A stretch of 64,000 nt of DNA from Paraburkholderia sp. BCC1886 (GTDB lineage: Bacteria > Pseudomonadota > Gammaproteobacteria > Burkholderiales > Burkholderiaceae), in contig NZ_CAAJGK010000038.1 in assembly GCF_900996245.1 (NCBI RefSeq), positions 1-64,000 of the forward strand, written 5' to 3'. Numbering within the stretch: the first letter of the stretch is position 1; each line of letters begins with the position of its first letter. Under the pieces are notes generated by a model. It made no database searches. It saw nothing but the letters and a program-made list of their open reading frames with translations, and had not been told where the DNA came from. Shown in pieces: positions 49,819-57,765 of the stretch. A program made the position numbers and the translations under genes.

Positions 49819-50310
49819 TCACACCTTCAGAATGCGCTCGCCGCGTCCGATCCCCGAGCTGCCCGTGCGGACGGTTTCGAGAATCGCGGTGGCGTCGAGC
49901 CCTTCGATGAAGGCATCGAGCTTGTCGCTCGCGCCCGTCAGTTCGATCGTGTAGGTCTTTTCGGTGACGTCGATAATGCGGCCGCGGAAAATATCCGACA
50001 TCCGCTTCATTTCCTCACGCTCCTTGCCGACCGCCCTCACCTTGATCAGCATCAGCTCTCGCTCGATATGGGCGCCCTCGGTAAGGTCGACCACTTTCAC
50101 CACCTCGATCAGGCGGTTCAGATGCTTCGTGATCTGTTCGATCACGTCGTCCGAGCCAATGGAGACGATGGTCATGCGCGACAGCGAATGGTCTTCGGTC
50201 GGCGCCACCGTCAAGGTTTCGATGTTGTAGCCGCGTGCCGAGAAGAGCCCCACGACGCGCGATAACGCGCCGGGTTCGTTTTCCAGCAGGACTGAAATGA
50301 TGTGTCTCAT
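49819..50310 (-). CDS. ilvH: Acetolactate synthase small (regulatory) subunit
   Basis: 163 residues. The N-terminal ACT domain (ISVLLENEPGALSRVVGLFSARGYN in parts: LLENEPGALSRV and FSARGYNIETL) binds valine for feedback control in known enzymes. The C-terminal half (about 80-163) is the second regulatory domain. The ATG at 50308-50310 has GGAAGAAG ahead. It is 119 bases downstream of the catalytic subunit. Confidence 0.96.
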   Translation of the reverse strand: MRHIISVLLENEPGALSRVVGLFSARGYNIETLTVAPTEDHSLSRMTIVSIGSDDVIEQITKHLNRLIEVVKVVDLTEGAHIERELMLIKVRAVGKEREEMKRMSDIFRGRIIDVTEKTYTIELTGASDKLDAFIEGLDATAILETVRTGSSGIGRGERILKV

Positions 50311-50429
50311 GTTTCGCTTCTTCCAGATGTTTTGTCGATATCCGCGAGCCGTTCGCGCCGCTTCGTCACTGAGTTTGCAAGCGCCCTTCGTGAAGGCGCG
50401 CGTGACGAAGCCGGCGGCAAAAACGCCCG

Positions 50430-52193
50430 TTATAGATCTTCCGAACCCATGAGCATCTCGGTGATGCCCTTGCCGGCCTGAACCATCGGCCAGACGTTTT
50501 CGGTCGGATCGGTCTGGAAGTCGAGAAACACCGTGCGGTCTTTCAGACGCAGCGCTTCCTTCAGCGCCGGTTCGACGTCGGCGGTGCGTTCGATACGCAT
50601 GCCGACGTGGCCGTACGCTTCGGCGAGCTTCACGAAGTCGGGCAGCGCATCCATGTACGAATGCGAATAGCGCTTGCTGTATTCGATCTGCTGCCACTGG
50701 CGCACCATGCCCAGATAGCGGTTGTTCAGCGAGATGATCTTGATGGGCGTCTCGTACTGCTTGCAGGTCGAGAGCTCCTGAATACACATCTGGATCGAGC
50801 CTTCGCCCGTGATGCAGAGCACGTCGTCGTCGGGATGCGCCATCTTCACGCCCATCGCCGCCGGCAGACCGAAGCCCATGGTGCCGAGGCCGCCGGAATT
50901 GATCCAGCGGCGCGGCTTGTTGAAGCGATAGAACTGCGCCGCCCACATCTGATGCTGGCCGACGTCCGAACAGACGAAGGCATTACCGTCGGTGAGTTCC
51001 CACGCCTTTTCCACCACGTACTGCGGCTTGATGATGTCGCTCTTGCGGTCGAACTTGAGGCAGTCTTTCGCGCGCCAGGCTTCGATGTCCTTCCACCAGT
51101 CGGCCAGCGCCGCGGTGTCCGGACCATGCTCGGCCGTTTGCAACTGCTCGATCAGTTCCTTCAGCACTTCCTTCACGTCGCCGACGATCGGAATGTCGAC
51201 CTTCACGCGCTTGGAAATGGACGAAGGATCGATGTCGATATGGATGATCTTGCGCGGCACCGACGCGAAGTGCGCCGGGTCGCCGATCACGCGGTCGTCG
51301 AAACGCGCACCGATGGCGATCAGCACGTCGCAGTGCTGCATGGCCATGTTGGCTTCGTACGTGCCGTGCATGCCGAGCATGCCGAGGAATTTCCTGTCGC
51401 TCGCGCGGTAGCCGCCCAGACCCATCAGCGTATTGGTGATGGGATAGCCGAGCAGGTCGGCGAACTGGTTCAACTCGCGCGAAGCGTCGGCGAGAATGAT
51501 GCCGCCGCCGGTGTAGATATACGGACGCTTCGCCGACAGCAGCAGGGCTACGGCCTTGCGAATCTGGCCGGAGTGGCCTTTGGTCACCGGGTTGTACGAG
51601 CGCAGCGACACCGATTTGAGCGGTTCGTACTGGCACGGCGTCTTCGACACGTCTTTCGGAATGTCGATCAGCACCGGGCCGGGACGACCGGTACGGGCGA
51701 TATAAAACGCTTTCTTGACGGTGGCGGCGAGGTCGCGCACGTCCTTCACGAGGAAGTTGTGCTTCACGCAGGGACGCGTGATGCCGACCGTATCGCACTC
51801 CTGGAACGCATCCTGGCCGATCGCGGCAGTCGGCACCTGGCCGCTGATCACGACGAGCGGAATCGAATCCATGTAGGCGGTCGCGATGCCCGTCACCGCA
51901 TTGGTGACGCCGGGACCGGAGGTCACGAGGCACACGCCGACTTTGCCGGTGGAACGCGCATACGCGTCGGCGGCATGGACGGCGGCCTGTTCGTGGCGCA
52001 CGAGAACGTGCTGGAACTTGTCCTGCTTGTACAACTCGTCGTAGATGTAGAGTACCGAGCCGCCGGGATAGCCCCAAACGAACTCGACGTCTTCGTCGGC
52101 CAGTGCCTTCATGAGCACGGTGGCGCCGATAGAGTCAGCTTCGGGATGAGGAGTCGTATCCGACGTGGAGAATTCCGCGCTGGGCATATTCAT
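50430..52193 (-). CDS. ilvI: Acetolactate synthase large (catalytic) subunit
   Basis: 587 residues. Thiamine-diphosphate enzyme: the catalytic glutamate is in RHEQAAVHAADAYAR, and the cofactor motif is GEGSIQMCIQELST with the later N. It condenses pyruvate with pyruvate or 2-oxobutyrate. AAGGTG lies before the ATG. It is the first gene of the ilvIHC unit, preceded by a promoter-like sequence about 150 bases upstream. Confidence 0.95.
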   Translation of the reverse strand: MNMPSAEFSTSDTTPHPEADSIGATVLMKALADEDVEFVWGYPGGSVLYIYDELYKQDKFQHVLVRHEQAAVHAADAYARSTGKVGVCLVTSGPGVTNAVTGIATAYMDSIPLVVISGQVPTAAIGQDAFQECDTVGITRPCVKHNFLVKDVRDLAATVKKAFYIARTGRPGPVLIDIPKDVSKTPCQYEPLKSVSLRSYNPVTKGHSGQIRKAVALLLSAKRPYIYTGGGIILADASRELNQFADLLGYPITNTLMGLGGYRASDRKFLGMLGMHGTYEANMAMQHCDVLIAIGARFDDRVIGDPAHFASVPRKIIHIDIDPSSISKRVKVDIPIVGDVKEVLKELIEQLQTAEHGPDTAALADWWKDIEAWRAKDCLKFDRKSDIIKPQYVVEKAWELTDGNAFVCSDVGQHQMWAAQFYRFNKPRRWINSGGLGTMGFGLPAAMGVKMAHPDDDVLCITGEGSIQMCIQELSTCKQYETPIKIISLNNRYLGMVRQWQQIEYSKRYSHSYMDALPDFVKLAEAYGHVGMRIERTADVEPALKEALRLKDRTVFLDFQTDPTENVWPMVQAGKGITEMLMGSEDL

Positions 52194-52544
52194 TGTTTCA
52201 CCTTTCGAATTTTCGGCAAAAAATTGATCGGGTGCTCTCTGCCGGGCTTGTGGCTCGGGTTCAAGCGGCGCGTCCAGTTGACAGGGTGGCTTCTTGGGCC
52301 AACCTCAAAAGAGACAGGTCACTTATGTTGCGAACCAGCGAAGATATCTGCAGACCGCCACGCGGTCAAGCAAAAATTGCCCGGGCAAGCTGCAAGCGAA
52401 AGACTTTGTTGACCGAAACATGTCAGGCGGATGCAAGGTACGGCCCGTTTCGCCCAGGCGACGCAAAAGTTTGTTAGCATCCGCGGGCTTTACGACATTT
52501 TTCGACCGATTACGCGCACGCTCGCTGCGCCGACCCCCAAACGG
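52194..52544. other. Divergent control region between ilvI and the sigma factor gene
   Basis: These 351 bases hold a candidate ilvI promoter (52341-52369). No leader peptide with a run of Ile, Val or Leu codons and no attenuator hairpin with a T-run was seen ahead of ilvI. The sigma-factor side has no clear boxes. Confidence 0.6.
52341..52369 (-). promoter_or_regulatory. Candidate ilvI promoter
   Basis: Minus strand -35 TTGACC (52364-52369), 17-base spacer, -10 TATCTT (52341-52346). It would give a leader of about 140 bases. Confidence 0.55.
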
Positions 52545-53108
52545 ATGGCATCAGACAAGGAACTCGCCGACTTTCTGGCGGGCGTCGAAAGGCGCGCATT
52601 CAAGCAGACGGTCTACGCCGTGCGGGACGACGACGCGTCGCTCGATATCGTGCAGGACGCGATGATCAAGCTCGCCGAAAAATACGGCGACCGTCCTGCC
52701 GCCGAACTTCCGCTACTGTTTCAGCGTATTCTCCAGAATGCGATGCACGACTATTTCCGTCGTGCGAAAGTACGCAATACCTGGGTCAGCCTGTTCTCCT
52801 CGCTCGGTAACGCCGACGACGACGAATTCGACCCGCTCGAAACCTTCGAAGCCCAGCAGGGCTCGGCCGGCGCCGAGAGCAACGAACAAAAACTCGAACG
52901 CGAACAGGTGTTGCAGTCGATCGACGACGAGATCCAAAAGTTACCTGCACGTCAACGGGAGGCGTTTCTCATGCGTTACTGGGAAGATATGGATGTCGCC
53001 GAGACTGCCGCCGCCATGGGCTGCTCCGAAGGCAGTGTGAAGACGCACTGCTCGCGAGCCACGCACACGCTGGCGCAAGCGCTCAAGGCCAAAGGAATCA
53101 CGCTATGA
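52545..53108 (+). CDS. RNA polymerase sigma factor, ECF/sigma-70 family
   Basis: 187 residues. Region 2 lies at about 10-80 (DDDASLDIVQDAMIKLAEKY, then LPLLFQRILQNAMHDYFRR). Region 4 with its helix-turn-helix is at about 125-180 (LPARQREAFLMRYWEDMDVAETAAAMGCSEGSVKTH in parts). The linker holds an acidic stretch (DDDEFDPLETFE). The following DUF3619 membrane protein overlaps by 4 bases (ATGA) and may act as an anti-sigma factor, by position only. The frame is open upstream; the ATG at 52545 fits family starts. Confidence 0.88.
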   Translation: MASDKELADFLAGVERRAFKQTVYAVRDDDASLDIVQDAMIKLAEKYGDRPAAELPLLFQRILQNAMHDYFRRAKVRNTWVSLFSSLGNADDDEFDPLETFEAQQGSAGAESNEQKLEREQVLQSIDDEIQKLPARQREAFLMRYWEDMDVAETAAAMGCSEGSVKTHCSRATHTLAQALKAKGITL

Positions 53109-53545
53109 GCTCCCTGGAAACTAAAGAACTCGAGTTCGCCCGTCAGATCCGGCGCGCGCTCGACGAATCGACCGCCACGATTGCCCCCGCCGCGGTCGAT
53201 CGACTCGCGGCCGCGCGCCGCGCCGCGCTGGCCCGCAAGAAGCCCGAAACGGCGAGCGCACCGGCTTTCGTGCCCGCGTTCGCCGGTGCTGCTGCCGGCT
53301 CTGCTATGCCCGGTGGATTGCCGCAACCCGACCACCCGGCGCGCCGCCGTTCGCCGCTGCGCCGCTTCGCGCTGGCGTGGCCGCTCGCCGCGCTGGTGGT
53401 GAGCCTGATCGGCATCGCGTACTGGGAAGACCAGCAGCGCACGGCCGAACTGGCCGATATCGATGCCGCCATGCTAAGCGACGACCTGCCGCTCAATGCC
53501 TATCTCGACCACGGTTTCAACGCGTACCTTTCACGCGCCCATTGA
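53105..53545 (+). CDS. DUF3619 family protein, single membrane helix
   Basis: 146 residues. There is a cytoplasmic basic N-terminal part (1-92), one membrane helix (about 93-107, WPLAALVVSLIGIAY), and an acidic short periplasmic end. The layout (sigma factor, then a small membrane protein overlapping it) is that of anti-sigma factors. The family function is unproven. Confidence 0.8.
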   Translation: MSSLETKELEFARQIRRALDESTATIAPAAVDRLAAARRAALARKKPETASAPAFVPAFAGAAAGSAMPGGLPQPDHPARRRSPLRRFALAWPLAALVVSLIGIAYWEDQQRTAELADIDAAMLSDDLPLNAYLDHGFNAYLSRAH

Positions 53546-53561
53546 GCGGGAGATTTCTCGG

Positions 53562-54332
53562 GTGAGTTACAAGCGCGGCCTGGCCGTTGTTTTCGGATGT
53601 GCAATCGCGGCGCTCGTGTCGTTTGCCGCGACTTATCCGCGCTTCTATCCGGGTTCGCCGACCGTCGCCGCGCCGGCGACCGGCAGCGGCGGTAACTTCA
53701 CGGCCAGATCGCCCGCCCCCAATCTTTCTGTCGAGCTGCCCAGCCTGCCTGGCAGCAACAGTCCGCTCGCCTGGGCGCGTCTGTCCGCAGCCGATCATCT
53801 CGCGCTCGCACCGTTCGAGCGTCAGTGGGATTCGTTCAGCGAAGAGCGCAAGCGCAAGTGGATGAAGATCGCGTCGCGGTATCCGAAGCTCACGCCGGAC
53901 GCGCAAAAGCGCCTGCATGACCGCATGACGGAGTGGGCGCGCATGACGCCCGATCAACGGCGTGTGGCACGCGAAAACTACCAGGTGTCGAAAGAATTGC
54001 CGCGCGAGACCCGTCAGAACGCGTGGAAGACCTACCAGCAATTGCCTGAAGAGCAGAAGCAGCGGCTTGCCGCCAGCGAGCGCAAACGCCGGCCGAGCGT
54101 GGTGAGCGCGCCGCCGTCTGGCCGTGCTGAGATCAAGGGAATCGACCGCCTAGTGAACGCGCGCGAACATGGCGCCAGCGCGACGGCCGCCGCGAGCGCG
54201 GCGGCGGCTGCATTGCCGAGTCCGCCGGTCACGCCGGCGCCGCCGGCCATCCCCCCCGCCGGCAGCTTCGTGCCCGCCACGCCGATTCCGGTGTCGCCCG
54301 CCGAAGCGCCGTCTATCTTCAACGGCTCCTGA
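53562..54332 (+). CDS. DUF3106 domain protein, membrane-anchored
   Basis: 256 residues. An N-terminal hydrophobic segment (about 5-22) is followed by a helical periplasmic-type domain with repeated motifs such as LAPFERQWDSFSEERKRKWM and RYPKLTPDAQKRLHDRM, typical of DUF3106. The C-terminal 60 residues are rich in Ala and Pro. I prefer the GTG at 53562 with GGGAG ahead; the open frame starts earlier inside DUF3619. Part of the sigma operon. Confidence 0.78.
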   Translation: MSYKRGLAVVFGCAIAALVSFAATYPRFYPGSPTVAAPATGSGGNFTARSPAPNLSVELPSLPGSNSPLAWARLSAADHLALAPFERQWDSFSEERKRKWMKIASRYPKLTPDAQKRLHDRMTEWARMTPDQRRVARENYQVSKELPRETRQNAWKTYQQLPEEQKQRLAASERKRRPSVVSAPPSGRAEIKGIDRLVNAREHGASATAAASAAAAALPSPPVTPAPPAIPPAGSFVPATPIPVSPAEAPSIFNGS

Positions 54333-54362
54333 GCCGCATCTATCCGGTCGACCCGCGCCCAC

Positions 54363-54935
54363 GTGTCCAGAACCCGACCGCTCGCCGCGGAGTCATCGTC
54401 CACCGCGCCCCATGACGGGTCGTCCCCTGACGGGTCGTCCCCTGACGCGTCGTCCCCTGACTCCACGCCGACCGTGCGCCGACGTCTCGCGGCCCTACTC
54501 TACGAAGCGCTGATCCTGTTCGGCGTGGTGTTCATCGCCGGTTATCTGTTCAGCACGCTGACGCAGCAGCGCAACGGGCTCACGCATCGCGACCTGCTGG
54601 CGGCCTGGATCGGCCTCGTGGTCGGCGCGTATTTCGTCTGGTTCTGGACCCACGGTGGCCAGACCCTGCCGATGAAAACCTGGCGCCTGCGTGTCGTCGC
54701 CGCGAACGGCGCGCCGCTCACCACCGGCCGCGCGATTCTGCGCTACGTGCTGGCGTGGCTATGGTTCCTGCCGCCGCTCGCACTGCACCCACTACTCGGC
54801 CTCAAGCTGCCGCAGACGCTGGCAATCGCCGCCGTCTGGTTCGTGCTGTGGGCCGCCACCGGCCGCCTCGATCCGCAACGCCGCTTTCTGCACGACCGCC
54901 TCGCCGGCACTCGCGTAATCCATCTCGCGCACTGA
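54363..54935 (+). CDS. RDD family membrane protein
   Basis: 190 residues. The N-terminal 35 residues are a low-complexity segment made of DGSSP-type repeats. The rest has the RDD domain: RRRLAALLYEALILFG, a helix, then GGQTLPMKTWRLRVV and FLHDRLAGTRVI. Function is not known for most members; some transport ions or compatible solutes. A GTG start at 54363 is used and the ribosome site is poor. It is the last gene of the sigma operon. Confidence 0.83.
   Translation: MSRTRPLAAESSSTAPHDGSSPDGSSPDASSPDSTPTVRRRLAALLYEALILFGVVFIAGYLFSTLTQQRNGLTHRDLLAAWIGLVVGAYFVWFWTHGGQTLPMKTWRLRVVAANGAPLTTGRAILRYVLAWLWFLPPLALHPLLGLKLPQTLAIAAVWFVLWAATGRLDPQRRFLHDRLAGTRVIHLAH
54413..54457 (+). repeat. 15-bp in-frame tandem repeat in the RDD gene
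   Basis: Three copies of TGACGGGTCGTCCCC (the third with one change) encode D-G/A-S-S-P repeats near the N-terminus. Confidence 0.92.
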
Positions 54936-54968
54936 GTTCGCACCCCGCGTAATAAGAACTTCTCGTGA

Positions 54969-54986
54969 CTGTCATGGCACAGTCAC
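54969..54986 (+). promoter_or_regulatory. Pho-box-like sequence upstream of the phosphoesterase gene
   Basis: CTGTCAT-GGCA-CAGTCAC: two 7-base direct repeats spaced by 4, as in the PhoB site consensus CTGTCAT-N4-CTGTCAY. The first copy is perfect, the second differs at one base. The same bases also form an 8-bp inverted repeat (GTGACTGT/ACAGTCAC, 54965-54986), so another dimeric regulator is possible. The site is 45-62 bases before the start codon. Confidence 0.6.
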
Positions 54987-55030
54987 GCGCAACTGGCGCA
55001 ATAGGGGCACCGCAACTCGACGCGTGAGCC

Positions 55031-55972
55031 ATGGACCCGATAACGTCCGCGACTTCCCTGTTCCGCCAGACCGGCCCGAGCGTCGACCCCGTCGCGTTCC
55101 GTCCGGAACCCAACCCCGCTCACGCGTTGACGCTACCCGCGGCGCCGTTGCCCGTGGCTGCGTCGACCGGCCAGCCCGACGACGGGCAAACCGAGCCGCA
55201 TCGCTACCGCACCATCTGGCTCTCCGACATCCATCTTGGTTCGAGCGGCTGCCAGGCGCCGTATCTGCTCGATTTTCTGCGGCATAACGAATCGGACTAC
55301 CTGTACCTCGTCGGCGACATCATCGACGGCTGGCAGTTGAAGAAAGGCTGGTACTGGCCGCAGGCGCACAACGACGTCGTGCAAAAAATCCTCCGCAAAG
55401 CCCGCAAAGGCACGCAGGTGGTCTACGTGCCGGGCAATCACGACGAAGCTGCACGGCAGTTCTGCGATCTCGCCTTCGGCGACATCCACGTGCGCGGCGA
55501 AGCGTTTCACACCACCCTCGCGGGCAAGCGTCTGTGGATCGTGCACGGCGACCTGTTCGACGGCGTGATCCAGCACGCCAGATGGCTCGCCTACCTCGGC
55601 GACACGCTCTACACGATGATCCTGGTGCTGAACCGCTGGTTCAACCGGATCCGTAGCCGGCTCGGTTTCCCGTACTGGTCGCTGTCGCAATACCTGAAAC
55701 ACCAGGTGAAGAACGCGGTGAATTTCATCTCCTCGTTCGAACGCGTGATGACCGACGAAGCGCGCCGCCGCGGCTGCGACGGCGTGGTGTGCGGACACAT
55801 CCACAAGGCCGAAATCCGCGACATCGACGGCGTGCTGTATTGCAACGACGGCGACTGGGTCGAAAGCCTCTCGGCGCTCGTCGAGACCTACGAAGGCGAA
55901 CTCAAGGTGATCTACTGGACCGTCATGCGCTCCCCGGAAACGGACGTGCAGAAGGCCCGGGCGACCGCGTAG
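55031..55972 (+). CDS. Metallophosphoesterase, LpxH/PlcP-like
   Basis: 313 residues. The core follows the calcineurin-like pattern: D66-I-H68, G94-D95, GNH137-D138, H172-GD174 and GHIH (H256, H258). The first 57 residues are a Pro/Ala-rich extension. The sequence class is usually named UDP-2,3-diacylglucosamine hydrolase, but with a glycosyltransferase and diacylglycerol kinase next to it and a Pho-box-like site upstream, a PlcP-type phospholipase C that releases diacylglycerol is the more attractive reading. This is inference from context. Confidence 0.82.
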   Translation: MDPITSATSLFRQTGPSVDPVAFRPEPNPAHALTLPAAPLPVAASTGQPDDGQTEPHRYRTIWLSDIHLGSSGCQAPYLLDFLRHNESDYLYLVGDIIDGWQLKKGWYWPQAHNDVVQKILRKARKGTQVVYVPGNHDEAARQFCDLAFGDIHVRGEAFHTTLAGKRLWIVHGDLFDGVIQHARWLAYLGDTLYTMILVLNRWFNRIRSRLGFPYWSLSQYLKHQVKNAVNFISSFERVMTDEARRRGCDGVVCGHIHKAEIRDIDGVLYCNDGDWVESLSALVETYEGELKVIYWTVMRSPETDVQKARATA

Positions 55973-56001
55973 TCCCCTCCACTTCCATTGGGCCAAAACC
56001 G

Positions 56002-57033
56002 ATGAAGATCATGATCGTCACCGATGCATGGGAACCGCAGGTCAACGGCGTCGTGCGCACGTTGAAAAACACCACGCGCGAACTGGGCCTGCTCGGCCAT
56101 CGTGTCGAATTGCTGACGCCGCTCGAATTCAAAACCATTCCGTGCCCGACCTATCCGGAGATCCGCCTGTCGCTGCTGCCTCGCCGCAAGCTGCGCGAAC
56201 GGATCGACGCGTTCGCGCCGGACGCCTTGCATATCGCTACCGAAGGGCCGCTCGGCATGGCGGCGCGCGCTTACGCGATCCGTCACAAGCTGCCGTTCAC
56301 CACCGCCTATCACACGCGTTTTCCGGAGTACGTGCAGGCGCGCTTCGGCCTTCCGGTCGCGCTCACCTACAGTTTTTTGCACTGGTTCCACAAGCCTTCG
56401 CTCGCGGTGATGGCGCCCACGCCGGTGGTCAAGACCGATCTCGAGAAATTCGGGTTCACCAACGTCGTGCTGTGGACGCGCGGCGTCGATCTCGACATTT
56501 TTCACCCGATGGATTCGAAGGTGCTCAACAGCGCGCGGCCGATTTTCCTGTACGTGGGCCGCGTCGCCGTCGAGAAGAACGTCGAGGCGTTCCTCAAGCT
56601 CGATCTGCCCGGCTCGAAGTGGGTGGCGGGCGAAGGCCCGGCGCTCGCCGAACTGAAATCGCGTTACCCGAAGGCGAATTATCTCGGCGTGCTCACGCAG
56701 ACTGAACTGGCCAAGGTGTACGCGGCCGCCGACGTGTTCGTGTTCCCGAGCCGCACCGACACGTTCGGCCTCGTCCTGCTCGAAGCGCTCGCCTGCGGCA
56801 CGCCGGTCGCCGCCTATCCCGTGACCGGTCCGATCGACGTGCTGGCCGACGGCGGTGCGGGCGCGATGAACGACGATCTGCGTGAAGCCTGCCTCGACGC
56901 GCTGAAAATCGATCGCGATCATGCGCGCGCGTGGGCCGAACGCTTTTCGTGGGCCGCCGCCTCCGCGCAATTCGCGGCGCATCTGAAGCCGCTGCCGCGC
57001 GCATCGTATAGCGAGGAAAGCGCGGCCGCCTGA
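56002..57033 (+). CDS. GT4 family glycosyltransferase, candidate lipid glycosyltransferase
   Basis: 343 residues. A GT-B fold: the N-terminal domain starts MKIMIVTDAWEPQVNGVVRT (typical of PimB/SqdX/MgtA-like enzymes), and the C-terminal has R187 and K192 for the donor phosphates and E261 in TFGLVLLEALACG. Relatives glycosylate diacylglycerol or phosphoinositol lipids. The ATG lies 30 bases after the phosphoesterase stop. The combination resembles the plcP-agt pair of Sinorhizobium and other bacteria that replace phospholipids by glycolipids at low phosphate. Confidence 0.82.
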   Translation: MKIMIVTDAWEPQVNGVVRTLKNTTRELGLLGHRVELLTPLEFKTIPCPTYPEIRLSLLPRRKLRERIDAFAPDALHIATEGPLGMAARAYAIRHKLPFTTAYHTRFPEYVQARFGLPVALTYSFLHWFHKPSLAVMAPTPVVKTDLEKFGFTNVVLWTRGVDLDIFHPMDSKVLNSARPIFLYVGRVAVEKNVEAFLKLDLPGSKWVAGEGPALAELKSRYPKANYLGVLTQTELAKVYAAADVFVFPSRTDTFGLVLLEALACGTPVAAYPVTGPIDVLADGGAGAMNDDLREACLDALKIDRDHARAWAERFSWAAASAQFAAHLKPLPRASYSEESAAA

Positions 57034-57054
57034 GGCGACGCGCCAGTTCCACCC

Positions 57055-57522
57055 ATGCGAAGAGACAGTTCCAGCAGCGACATCCACGAACCGCTCGGCC
57101 CCGACGATCCGCTCGCGCCGCTGCCCGTCAATCCTTACAAAGGCAATCGCGGTCTGACGCGCGCCTGGCATGCGATGAAAAATTCGCTTGCCGGGTTCCG
57201 CGTCGCGATTCGCGAAGAGAGCGCGTTCCGTCAGGAACTCACGCTCGCCGCGCTGCTGATTCCGTGCGGCATCGTCGTGCCGGTCGAACCGGTCGCGCGG
57301 GTGATGCTGCTCGGCTCGGTGCTGCTGGTGCTGATCGTCGAGTTGCTGAATTCGAGCGTCGAGGCGGCCATCGACCGTATTTCGCTCGAACGGCACGAAC
57401 TGTCGCGCCGCGCCAAGGACCTGGGCAGCGCTGCCGTGATGGTGGCGCTCGGCATGTGTCTGATGACGTGGGTTCTGATCGTCGGCCCACTCGTGCCTGG
57501 CTGGGTGAAAGCATGGCTGTAA
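57055..57522 (+). CDS. dgkA: Diacylglycerol kinase (prokaryotic DgkA type)
   Basis: 155 residues with a 40-residue N-terminal extension and three membrane helices. RVAIREESAFRQEL and ELLNSSVEAAIDRIS are the family signature, including the catalytic Glu, followed by LSRRAKDLGSAAV. It phosphorylates diacylglycerol to phosphatidic acid. It is 21 bases after the glycosyltransferase, so co-transcription is likely. Confidence 0.92.
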   Translation: MRRDSSSSDIHEPLGPDDPLAPLPVNPYKGNRGLTRAWHAMKNSLAGFRVAIREESAFRQELTLAALLIPCGIVVPVEPVARVMLLGSVLLVLIVELLNSSVEAAIDRISLERHELSRRAKDLGSAAVMVALGMCLMTWVLIVGPLVPGWVKAWL

Positions 57523-57561
57523 GGCCAAATACACGCCGGTAATGAAAACCCTGATCCCCTG

Positions 57562-57589
57562 TTGGGTGTAAGAAGCCTCGGTTTATAAT
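57562..57589 (+). promoter_or_regulatory. Promoter of the TetR-type gene
   Basis: -35 TTGGGT (57562-57567), 16-base spacer, perfect -10 TATAAT (57584-57589). The leader would be about 170 bases. Confidence 0.65.
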
Positions 57590-57615
57590 CGTCCGACAGT
57601 CTCTAGGGAAAATAC

Positions 57616-57636
57616 CGAGCCCGTCTCGGGTTTTTC
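57616..57636 (+). terminator. Early hairpin with T-run in the TetR leader
   Basis: CCGAG-CCCGT-CTCGG followed by GTTTTT lies about 20 bases after the expected start point. It may be a weak terminator of the upstream dgkA unit or an attenuator. Confidence 0.4.
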
Positions 57637-57765
57637 TGCCTCTCGGGGGAGTCCGTCTGACAGCGACGGGTTTAGGGGCGCTCACTATACCAACCGCGTC
57701 CGGGCGGATCATGTGGCAGCCTACGCTGCCGCGCGACAAGCCCGGCGTCACCAGGGCCGGACGAC

